This document shows positions 1 through 4,997 of a DNA stretch of 5,848 nt, piece after piece. Under the pieces are notes generated by a model. The model did not search any database, was not told the DNA's origin, and saw only the letters and a program-made list of their open reading frames with translations. The position numbers were made by a program, and so were the translations under genes. Origin of the DNA: an uncultured Litoreibacter sp. (lineage in GTDB: Bacteria > Pseudomonadota > Alphaproteobacteria > Rhodobacterales > Rhodobacteraceae). The first letter of the stretch is position 1. Each line of letters opens with the position of its first letter. The stretch covers positions 1 through 5,848 of the forward strand of contig CALFWN010000034.1 of assembly GCA_937928335.1 (NCBI GenBank). The letters run 5' to 3'.

Positions 1-600
1 GTGACGCGTATCGACAAGCTGCGCAATGAAAAGGACCGCGCCAAGGTCCTGAAACGTGTGACCAACGAGACAAGCGATCTGTTTGGAAGCATCATCGGGT
101 TGCAAACCACAAAGGCCGCCGCCGTGTCCGCGAAAGACCGCACAGCTGACAAAGCCAAGGCCTGGGTCAAAACCGGTGGTCATGGTTTTGTGACAGCATT
201 CCAGGACGCGCTGGACGCCACGACGCCAAAGCCCGCCTCACGCGCCAAACCGAAAGCGAAAGCCGCGGCCAAAAAGCCTGCGCCCAAGAAGGCGAAACCC
301 GCTGCGACGTCCTCAAAACCAGCAGCCAATGCGCAAAATGATTTTGCCCCGGCAATCGCGCTGGTCGCGTCGCTGGAAGCGGTCAAGACAATGCCTAAAA
401 ATAGCCGATATTGTCGTCAAATTGATCATTTGATTGCCTCAATTGCGTGCGATCCATCGTCTCAGAAGCAAGGGGTGAGGGTATCTCCTGCATGTAGTCG
501 AATTGAAAAAAATGACCTGGAAATTGAAAGACTTGTTTCGCAAATCGGACGAGAGCTCAGACATTTCCAAGCCGGAGATTGCATCCGACTCGATACCTGA
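1..600 (+). CDS. Lys/Ala/Pro-rich basic protein of unknown function (5' end at window edge)
   Basis: The frame is open from the GTG at the first base to a TGA at 598-600 (199 codons). Because the window starts there, the true start may lie upstream. Residues 1-75 look helical and charged. Residues about 76-110 are a low-complexity Lys-Ala-Pro tract with repeated AK, KP and PKK units, like the tails of bacterial histone-H1-like proteins or some phasins. Residues 111-130 look like a short amphipathic helix. From about residue 131 (base 391) GC content falls, cysteines appear and the sequence looks less protein-like, so the natural C-terminus is uncertain even though no stop occurs. The 3' end overlaps the possible N-terminal extension of the next gene (503-679) in another frame. 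DNA or granule binding through the basic tract is only inference. I do not recognise the family. Confidence 0.5.
   Translation: MTRIDKLRNEKDRAKVLKRVTNETSDLFGSIIGLQTTKAAAVSAKDRTADKAKAWVKTGGHGFVTAFQDALDATTPKPASRAKPKAKAAAKKPAPKKAKPAATSSKPAANAQNDFAPAIALVASLEAVKTMPKNSRYCRQIDHLIASIACDPSSQKQGVRVSPACSRIEKNDLEIERLVSQIGRELRHFQAGDCIRLDT
417..433. repeat. 17-bp AT-rich dyad, possible operator
   Basis: The arms TCAAAT (417-422) and ATTTGA (428-433) are exact reverse complements around a 5-base centre, which also creates an internal TGATCA palindrome. It lies in the low-GC stretch between the basic protein and the roadblock gene. If the upstream gene really ended near 390, this would be promoter DNA for the roadblock gene. 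Formally it is still inside the open frame, so an operator role is speculative. Confidence 0.2.
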
Positions 601-666
601 AAACAACCTGATTGAAACCAACGAATCCCAGACGGAGCTGTCTTCTCCCGTCGCTATAGATCAACC

Positions 667-673
667 AAAGGAA
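667..673 (+). promoter_or_regulatory. Shine-Dalgarno site that selects the roadblock start
   Basis: AAAGGAA lies 6 bases before the ATG at 680. The upstream in-frame candidates (TTG 503, ATG 512) have no comparable SD, so this site favours the short 118-residue product. Confidence 0.65.
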
Positions 674-679
674 ATTAAA

Positions 680-1036
680 ATGGCATCTACAGATATCTCA
701 AAACTCTCCGACATCTCCGGCTTTATCGGCGCATGTCTCGTTGACACCGAAACGGGCCTGATGATGGCGTCTGAAGGTGGCGACAACTTCGACCTGGAAA
801 CAGCAGGCGCGGCAAATGTTGAAGTCGTAAAGGCCAAAATGGCTGCGATGAAAATGCTCGATCTTGACGAAGCGATCGACGACATCCTGATCACTCTGGG
901 CAGCCAGTTCCACCTGATCCGCCCATTGGCCGACACCCCATCTGTCTTCCTGTATGCCGCGCTCGACAAGAAATCGGCAAATCTCGGCATGGCACGCGTT
1001 CAGGTGAAAAAAGTCGAAAACTCGCTGGAAATGTAA
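680..1036 (+). CDS. Roadblock/LC7-domain protein
   Basis: This is a 118-residue protein that is almost entirely one roadblock/LC7 fold, the small dimerising module found in MglB-type regulators of Ras-like GTPases and in related bacterial proteins. Visible family features are the first strand FIGACLVDTETGLMMAS (15-31), the helix ending in AANVEVVKAKMAAMKML (44-60), the strand DDILITLGSQFHLIRPL (67-83), the strand VFLYAALD (89-96) and the helix ANLGMARVQVKKVE (100-113). No catalytic residues are expected, since the family acts by protein-protein contact. The ATG at 680 was chosen for its AAAGGAA site. The frame stays open upstream to a TTG at 503 or ATG at 512, which would add a basic amphipathic start (MTWKLKDLFRKS) and an acidic, Ser/Asn-rich linker of about 56 residues. 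It appears monocistronic, with a terminator 24 bases after the stop. No partner GTPase gene is in the window. The role of this member is unknown. Confidence 0.75.
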   Translation: MASTDISKLSDISGFIGACLVDTETGLMMASEGGDNFDLETAGAANVEVVKAKMAAMKMLDLDEAIDDILITLGSQFHLIRPLADTPSVFLYAALDKKSANLGMARVQVKKVENSLEM

Positions 1037-1060
1037 GCGACAGCCATAGCGCTACAAATC

Positions 1061-1088
1061 AAGCCCCCATTTGATGGGGGCTTTTTTT
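1061..1088 (+). terminator. Rho-independent terminator after the roadblock gene
   Basis: A perfect 10-bp stem, AAGCCCCCAT (1061-1070) with ATGGGGGCTT (1074-1083), has a TTG loop and runs into seven T residues (1082-1088). It lies 24 bases after the TAA at 1034-1036 and separates the roadblock gene from the iclR unit. Confidence 0.93.
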
Positions 1089-1098
1089 GTGTCGACAC
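1089..1098. promoter_or_regulatory. 10-bp perfect palindrome in the iclR upstream region
   Basis: GTGTCGACAC is its own reverse complement. It sits directly after the terminator T-run and 111 bases before the first iclR ATG. It could be half of a regulator site or chance. No second copy was noticed, and no convincing -35/-10 pair was found in the rest of 1099-1209. Confidence 0.15.
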
Positions 1099-1209
1099 CG
1101 CTTTGAGCCCTTTGTCCTGACAGTCCGTTCTCTCAGCGATTTGTGCCGGAACGCCACCTGACCAAGGGAGGGCCATTCAGCCACGCCACGCGGTCAAACA
1201 AGTTGTCTC

Positions 1210-1998
1210 ATGGCGCGTTTTCCAATAGGGCCATCGCCTATGCAAAGCTCTATCGTTACAAAGATCCTCACGCTTCTGACGCATATCAGCGAGGCCTCCT
1301 CGCCGATGAATTTCTCGGAACTGGTGGCCGCGACAGGCTTCAACAAAAGCACCATGCACCGGCTGCTGTCCATTTGCATCGAAGAGAAACTGGTGCAGTT
1401 CGACCCCGATCAGAAAGTCTATCTTTTGGGGCCAAAGGTCTTCAACCTCGTGCGCGGGGCCTTTGCGGGATACGACATTCAAGCCGTCGCCCTGGGGGAG
1501 ATGACGCGGCTGCACCGGCTGTTTGACGCAAATATCACCCTTGGTGTGCCCAATGGATTGGATGTGGTCTATCTGCGCGTCCTTGAAAGCCGAAGCACGC
1601 TTGGCACCACGCAACGGCCCGGAATGCGGGAGCGGGTGCATTGCTCGGCCTCCGGCAAGGCGCTGCTGGCGTTTTTGCCGGAGCCGATCGTTGCCTCAAA
1701 ACTGGAAGGCTATGACTTCAAGCGCTACACGGCCCGAACTATCACAGATGCAAAGGCCTTCACGCAGGCCTTGAGCCATGTCCGGCAGGCGGGGTTTGCC
1801 ACCAATGACCGCGAGGAATACGAGCATTTCCTGGGCATCTCTGCGCCGGTCTTCAACTATATGGGCGACCCGGTTGCGGTGCTCAATATCTGGTCGGTGC
1901 ATCCCCATCACGAGATGGAGGAGCTCGTCACATGGGCGCCAGAGCTGATGGCCTCCACCGCTGCGGTGACACAGCTGATCGGCGGTCAGGCCCCCTAG
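1210..1998 (+). CDS. IclR-family transcriptional regulator
   Basis: This is a 262-residue protein of normal IclR length. The N-terminal winged helix-turn-helix spans about residues 12-75: helix SSIVTKILTLLTHI, then FSELVAATGFNKSTMHRLLSIC with the recognition helix around 45-55, then the wing VQFDPDQKVYLLG. The C-terminal effector-binding domain covers about 85-258 and contains the family segment ERVHCSASGKALLAF (141-155) and the late NDREEYEHFLGISAPVF stretch. Proteins of this family are cytoplasmic, usually dimeric or tetrameric, and commonly control neighbouring catabolic genes in response to a small metabolite. The ATG at 1210 has no good SD. The ATG at 1240 (residue 11) has AGGG at 1227-1230 and still leaves the whole HTH, so it is a fair alternative. 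The gene converges on the cupin gene and overlaps it by 3 bases. The likely targets are the divergent promoters at 3657-3907; this is inferred from context. The effector is unknown. Confidence 0.92.
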   Translation: MARFPIGPSPMQSSIVTKILTLLTHISEASSPMNFSELVAATGFNKSTMHRLLSICIEEKLVQFDPDQKVYLLGPKVFNLVRGAFAGYDIQAVALGEMTRLHRLFDANITLGVPNGLDVVYLRVLESRSTLGTTQRPGMRERVHCSASGKALLAFLPEPIVASKLEGYDFKRYTARTITDAKAFTQALSHVRQAGFATNDREEYEHFLGISAPVFNYMGDPVAVLNIWSVHPHHEMEELVTWAPELMASTAAVTQLIGGQAP

Positions 1999-2339
1999 AC
2001 GGCGCAGATAACGAAATGCTTCTTGATATACGCCTCAACGGTCCATTCGGTTTCAAGCCCGCTTTCCATGACAAACGCGTCGCCCGCCTTGACCGAGAAT
2101 GTCCCCGCCGGGGTCTTGATCGTGGCCCCGCCTTCCAGCACATGGCAAAACTCGATCTGGTCCTGCATGACAGCGGTGAACACCCCGGCGGTGCTTTCCC
2201 AGATGCCGGATTTGATCGTGTCGCCATTGCCTGAAAATTTCAGCTGCGAATGCTGAACCGGGGTGCCGCTGACAATGTCGGCAGAAATGTCCTTTTCGAC
2301 GCGGGGGACGTCGGTATCGCTGAAAACGGTGTATTTCAT
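1995..2339 (-). CDS. Small cupin_3 (DUF861/EutQ-like) protein
   Basis: This is a 114-residue single-domain protein. The cupin core shows in IEFCHVLEGGATIKTPAG (62-79) and VKAGDAFVMESGLETEWTVEAYIKKHF (83-109), matching the cupin_3 pattern of E-F-x-x-V-L-E-G, then A-G-D-A-F, then a conserved Trp before a Lys-rich strand. The usual HxH...E...H metal set of classical cupins is not seen: only E63 and H66 lie in motif 1 and motif 2 has no His. A metal-independent binding or small-molecule role is therefore possible, and no reaction can be assigned. The SD GAAGGAG (2345-2351 on this strand) is 5 bases before the ATG. The gene starts 18 bases after the oxidoreductase stop, so the two form one operon read from the promoter near 3713-3741. 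Its TAG overlaps the iclR TAG within one CTAG. A helper role in amine or amino-acid oxidation is inferred from context. Confidence 0.85.
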   Translation of the reverse strand: MKYTVFSDTDVPRVEKDISADIVSGTPVQHSQLKFSGNGDTIKSGIWESTAGVFTAVMQDQIEFCHVLEGGATIKTPAGTFSVKAGDAFVMESGLETEWTVEAYIKKHFVICAV

Positions 2340-2357
2340 CTGTTCTCCTTCGGCCCG

Positions 2358-3656
2358 CTATTTGCGGGCAAATAATGTGTCCAGCGTGTCGCGCAGTGCC
2401 ATTGCCGGGGGGCCAAGGGGCAGGGCGGCCGTGGTGATGGCGTGAAACGGGATCGGGGAGACGGGGGTGATCGGGAAGGGCAGCTCATCCTCGGAGCCGC
2501 CCAGCGCCTTGCGCACCAGAGTCCGCGCCATCACCGAGGTCATCGCAATGCCGCGCCCGCTGAAGCCCAGCGCCGCCAGCACGCCGGGTTCCGGCTCATG
2601 CAGATGCGGCATCATCTCGGGCGTGACGCCGATGCGGCCCGCCCATGTCGTCTCGATCCCGGTGTCGTCCAGCTGCGGGAAGACTTTGTGCAGCCCCCGG
2701 GTCAGGCGGCCGACGCCGCCAAAGGCCGCCGGGTTGGTGTCATCGCTGCCCACGCAGCCAAAGATCAACCGCCGATCCCGGTCATAGCGCGCAAAGTAAA
2801 TCGCGCGTCTGGTGTCTGAAATTGTCACGGCATCGGGCAGGATGGTCTTTTGCAGGTTGCCCGACAGCGGCTTGGTGGCCAATGCGATGCTGACCATCGG
2901 GTACAGCGTCTGGCGCAGCTTGGGCCACAGGTCGTCAGTATAGGCATTGGTGGTCAGGATCACCTGATCGGCCCTTACCGAGCCGCCCGCCGTGGCGACC
3001 CGCCACTTGCCATCCGCGCGTCTGGCCGATGTCGCGGGGCTTTGCTCATAGATCACCGCGCCAAATTCAATGGCTTTGCGTGCGAAGCCCCGGGTCAGTG
3101 ACAAAGGCTGCACATGCCCGCCGCGCGGATGAAACAGCGCGAAGTCATATTCGGTCGATCCCGTTGCCGCGCGGGTCGCGGCGCGATCCAACAGCTTTAT
3201 GTCAGCACCATCCGCATTCCAGGCCGTGGCCAGCCGTTCCAGATCGGCCGTTGCCGGGCCGCAATGGGAGGCCTGCACCCAGCCGGTCTGCTCGGCGTCG
3301 CAATGAATGCCATATGTCTCGATATCGGCAAACAGGGCATCGGCAGAGCCCAAGGTCGTCTCAATCAACCGGTCGCCGCAGGCGCTGCCAAGCCTTGCGC
3401 GCAACTCATCCGGGGTTTTTCGCCAGATCGGGTTGCACTGGCCGCCACTGCGGCCCGACGCGCCCCAACCGATGGATTTGCCCTCCAGCACAACGACCTT
3501 CACGCCATGCTCCGCCAGCCCCAGCGCCGTGCGGGTGCCGGTCAGCCCGCCGCCCACGATCACAATATCGGCCTCTATATCTTCGCTCAGCCTGCCACAG
3601 ACGGGGCCGTCAATGGCGGTTGTTTCCCAATGGGCGCCGTTTCGCTCGGTTGTCAT
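2358..3656 (-). CDS. FAD-dependent DAO-family oxidoreductase (PuuB/OrdL-like)
   Basis: This is a 432-residue flavoenzyme of the D-amino-acid oxidase (DAO) fold, full length for the gamma-glutamylputrescine oxidase/OrdL-like group. The N-terminus has the Rossmann FAD motif DIVIVGGGLTG (30-40) ending the strand-turn-helix at VVVLE58, followed by the group signature GWGASGRSGGQ (63-73), which contacts the flavin. The middle (about 150-330) is the substrate-binding part. The C-terminus carries the second FAD segment, ALGFSGRGIAMTSVMARTLV, typical of the family. Such enzymes oxidise the C-N bond of amines or amino acids in the cytoplasm. The residues that set substrate cannot be read by eye, so putrescine derivatives, taurine-like amines and N-methyl amino acids all remain possible. 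After the GGGLTG motif the usual Leu-Ser is replaced by Thr-Arg (41-42). The start at 3656 has no strong SD. It is the first gene of the operon with the cupin and is divergent from the binding-protein gene. Confidence 0.9.
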   Translation of the reverse strand: MTTERNGAHWETTAIDGPVCGRLSEDIEADIVIVGGGLTGTRTALGLAEHGVKVVVLEGKSIGWGASGRSGGQCNPIWRKTPDELRARLGSACGDRLIETTLGSADALFADIETYGIHCDAEQTGWVQASHCGPATADLERLATAWNADGADIKLLDRAATRAATGSTEYDFALFHPRGGHVQPLSLTRGFARKAIEFGAVIYEQSPATSARRADGKWRVATAGGSVRADQVILTTNAYTDDLWPKLRQTLYPMVSIALATKPLSGNLQKTILPDAVTISDTRRAIYFARYDRDRRLIFGCVGSDDTNPAAFGGVGRLTRGLHKVFPQLDDTGIETTWAGRIGVTPEMMPHLHEPEPGVLAALGFSGRGIAMTSVMARTLVRKALGGSEDELPFPITPVSPIPFHAITTAALPLGPPAMALRDTLDTLFARK

Positions 3657-3680
3657 AGGGCAGGTGATCCAGGTTTGTTC

Positions 3681-3712
3681 TGCAATGCAAAACTGCGTTT
3701 TTACATTACAAG
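3681..3712. promoter_or_regulatory. Imperfect 30-bp dyad, candidate operator of the oxidoreductase operon
   Basis: Bases 3681-3710 form a dyad centred at 3695/3696 with 11 of 15 base pairs complementary. The outer arms are TGCAATG and CATTACA, and the inner arms AAAA and TTTT. It ends 24 bases before the oxidoreductase ATG, just downstream of the predicted -10 box (3713-3718), where a repressor would block initiation. Read on the minus strand, 3712 to 3690 begins CTTG and ends CAGTTT, matching 17 of 23 positions of the plus-strand element at 3829-3851. Binding by the adjacent IclR protein is inference. Confidence 0.5.
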
Positions 3713-3741
3713 ATGCTAGGCGGCGGGCTGTCAGAGGTCAA
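3713..3741 (-). promoter_or_regulatory. Predicted sigma70 promoter of the oxidoreductase-cupin operon
   Basis: On the minus strand, TTGACC (3741-3736) is followed after 17 bases by TAGCAT (3718-3713). The -35 hexamer matches 5 of 6 consensus positions and the -10 matches 4 of 6. Transcription would start near 3706, giving a leader of about 50 bases that includes the dyad at 3681-3710. The -35 is part of the 10-base TTGACCTCTG that recurs in mirror orientation at 3801-3810. Confidence 0.5.
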
Positions 3742-3810
3742 TTGGCTTGAACCCCCCGCCCGGCTTTCTTGATTGCACGGGAGCAGGGCAGAGAAAAGGT
3801 TTGACCTCTG
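3732..3810. repeat. Perfect 10-bp inverted repeat flanking the divergent region
   Basis: CAGAGGTCAA (3732-3741) and TTGACCTCTG (3801-3810) are exact reverse complements, 59 bases apart. Each begins with a TTGACC that points outward towards its own gene, so both divergent promoters present the same 10 bases in their -35 region. They may be paired regulator sites as well as, or instead of, -35 boxes. Confidence 0.6.
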
Positions 3811-3813
3811 CCC
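3786..3813. repeat. GC-rich hairpin GGGCAGAG/CTCTGCCC
   Basis: GGGCAGAG (3786-3793) and CTCTGCCC (3806-3813) are exact reverse complements with a 12-base spacer. An inner GGT/ACC pairing (3798-3800 with 3804-3806) is an alternative. The right arm overlaps the TTGACCTCTG element. There is no T-run on either strand, so it is not a good intrinsic terminator. If the predicted start sites are right it is not transcribed, and a protein-binding role is more likely than an RNA one. Confidence 0.3.
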
Positions 3814-3830
3814 GGATTCGTAACTACGCT
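3801..3830 (+). promoter_or_regulatory. Candidate promoter of the binding-protein gene (mirror of the oxidoreductase promoter)
   Basis: TTGACC (3801-3806) is followed after 18 bases by TACGCT (3825-3830). The -35 is good and the -10 is weak (3 of 6), which would suit an activated promoter. The placement mirrors the minus-strand promoter at 3741-3713. Confidence 0.3.
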
Positions 3831-3851
3831 TGGATTGCAAAATAACAGTTT
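3829..3851 (+). promoter_or_regulatory. Second candidate operator, related to the element at 3690-3712
   Basis: The element reads CTTG, one base, A, one base, TG, one base, AAAA, three bases, then CAGTTT. The minus-strand copy at 3712-3690 agrees at 17 of 23 positions. It starts 28 bases after the start of TTGACCTCTG here and 29 on the other side. The conserved spacing argues for two copies of one control unit rather than chance. It lies 56 bases before the binding-protein ATG. Confidence 0.45.
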
Positions 3852-3857
3852 CATAAT
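3830..3857 (+). promoter_or_regulatory. Alternative promoter of the binding-protein gene
   Basis: TTGGAT (3830-3835) and CATAAT (3852-3857) are 16 bases apart and together match sigma70 boxes better in the -10 than TACGCT does. If this is the real promoter, TTGACCTCTG at 3801-3810 becomes an upstream activator site. The start would be near 3864, leaving a leader of about 44 bases with a hairpin. Confidence 0.4.
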
Positions 3858-3871
3858 ACGGAGCAATATGC

Positions 3872-3888
3872 TGGCGGCATGGCCGCCA
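3872..3888 (+). promoter_or_regulatory. Leader hairpin just before the binding-protein SD
   Basis: TGGCGGC (3872-3878) and GCCGCCA (3882-3888) form a perfect 7-bp GC-rich stem with the 3-base loop ATG. It ends 8 bases before the GGGAGA ribosome site (3897-3902). It could protect the 5' end of this abundantly expressed class of mRNA or tune ribosome access. No T-run follows, so it is not a terminator. Confidence 0.4.
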
Positions 3889-3907
3889 AATCTACTGGGA
3901 GAAAGAC

Positions 3908-4909
3908 ATGATCAAGAAAACAACAGCCGGTTTTGTCGCCGCAGCCGTTATGGCGATTTCGGGACAAGCCGCACTTGCCGACGGGCATGAAGAAATTACC
4001 GTCGCCTATTTCCTCGAATGGCCAATGCCGATGATGGCCGCCAAGGCCTCCGGCGCTTACGACGAAGCGCTCGGCATGAAGGTCAACTGGGTCTCGTTCG
4101 AGACAGGAACCGCCATGTCTGCGGCGATGGCCTCGGGCGATATCGCCATGTCGGTCTCGCAAGGTGTGCCGCCATTTGTGGTTGCAGCCTCCGGCGGCCA
4201 GGACCTTCAGGTCGTCGATGTGGCCGTTAGCTATTCCGACAATGACAACTGCGTCGTGCGCTCCGATCTTGAGGTCGACAAGGCCAATGCCGACACGCTG
4301 GCAGGCAAGAAAGTCGCCGTCCCGCTGGGCACCGCTGCGCATTACGGCTTCCTGCGTCAGATGGATCATTTCAACGTGCCGCTGGACAGCCTGACCATTG
4401 TTGACATGGCACCACCTGAGGGCGCGGTTGCGCTCAGCCAGGGCGATGTTGATTTCGCATGTGGCTATGGCGGCGGTCTGACCCGCATGAAAGAGCATGG
4501 CAACGTGCTGCTGACCGGCACCGAGAAAGAAGAGCTGGGCATTCTGGTCTTCGACGTCACCTCTGCGCCAGCGGCTTACATCTCCGAGAACCCGGATATC
4601 GTTGCGAAATTCCTGGCCGTGACCGCAAAGGCAAATGCCGAATGGGCCGCGAACCCGAATGACGAGATGCTGGCCGTCATCGCCAAGGAGGCGGGCATGG
4701 ATCTGGCCGACGCCAAGGGCGCCATTGCCACGATGAAATTCCCGACAGTGGAAGATCAGCTCTCCGAGAAATGGCTGGGCGGGAATGCTGCGACCTTCAT
4801 GAAGGGTGTGGCGGATGTCTTCGTCCAATCCGGCTCCATCGACGCCGCATTGGACAGCTACGAGAACGCTGTGAACACAGGTCCATTGGCTGCTGCCAAA
4901 GACATGTAG
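3908..4909 (+). CDS. TauA/SsuA-like periplasmic ABC transporter substrate-binding protein
   Basis: This is a 333-residue secreted protein. Residues 1-24 are a classic Sec signal (MIKK, then a hydrophobic Ala/Val/Phe core, then AALA) with likely cleavage before D25. There is no lipobox Cys, so it should be a free periplasmic protein. The mature part has the SsuA/THI5/NMT1-like fold: first strand ITVAYFLEWPMP, then the ligand-region pattern VSFETGTAMSAAMASGDIAMS and the middle strand VDVAVSYSDNDNCVVR. The second lobe begins near LAGKKVAVPLGTAAHYGF. These segments resemble taurine-binding TauA proteins of Rhodobacterales, so a sulfonate or small amine-acid ligand is plausible but not shown. The GGGAGA ribosome site is 5 bases before the ATG. 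No permease or ATPase gene follows: an intrinsic terminator comes 14 bases after the stop, so the membrane parts must be encoded elsewhere or shared. It is divergent from, and probably co-regulated with, the oxidoreductase-cupin operon. Confidence 0.88.
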   Translation: MIKKTTAGFVAAAVMAISGQAALADGHEEITVAYFLEWPMPMMAAKASGAYDEALGMKVNWVSFETGTAMSAAMASGDIAMSVSQGVPPFVVAASGGQDLQVVDVAVSYSDNDNCVVRSDLEVDKANADTLAGKKVAVPLGTAAHYGFLRQMDHFNVPLDSLTIVDMAPPEGAVALSQGDVDFACGYGGGLTRMKEHGNVLLTGTEKEELGILVFDVTSAPAAYISENPDIVAKFLAVTAKANAEWAANPNDEMLAVIAKEAGMDLADAKGAIATMKFPTVEDQLSEKWLGGNAATFMKGVADVFVQSGSIDAALDSYENAVNTGPLAAAKDM

Positions 4910-4923
4910 GATCAGCTGAACGG

Positions 4924-4955
4924 AAGGCCCGGAGTCCCATGCTCCGGGCCTTTTT
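4924..4955 (+). terminator. Rho-independent terminator after the binding-protein gene
   Basis: GGCCCGGAG (4926-4934) pairs perfectly with CTCCGGGCC (4942-4950) around a 7-base loop, flanked by AA and TT pairs, and runs into five T residues (4951-4955). It begins 14 bases after the TAG at 4907-4909 and ends the binding-protein transcript as a single gene. Confidence 0.92.
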
Positions 4956-4997
4956 CTTTGGACGGGCCAAATTCGGGGCAAGCTGGCGGAGGGCGAC

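Noticed and set aside
661..990. 109-codon minus-strand frame opposite the roadblock gene
   Set aside because: It lies antisense to a clear domain-bearing gene and has no ribosome site or recognisable domain.
1177..1641. 154-codon minus-strand frame and 127-codon plus-strand frame (1143-1526) over iclR
   Set aside because: Both overlap the well-supported IclR winged-helix region, lack SD sites and have low-complexity, unnatural composition.
2360..2373. ATTTGC/GCAAAT inverted repeat at the end of the oxidoreductase gene
   Set aside because: The arms are 6 bp with a 2-base loop and no T-run, inside coding sequence just before the cupin start. It is too tight to be a credible terminator, and the operon should read through.
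2442..3750. Several plus-strand open frames of 80-209 codons opposite the oxidoreductase
   Set aside because: They are Arg/Pro/Ala-rich translations typical of the antisense of high-GC coding sequence, they overlap one another in different frames, and none shows a family motif.
3868..3990. Short upstream frame starting at ATG 3868 with GGAG before it
   Set aside because: The SD-to-ATG spacing is only 4 bases, the peptide has no recognisable features, and it overlaps the signal-peptide region out of frame. It is kept only as a remark under the leader hairpin.
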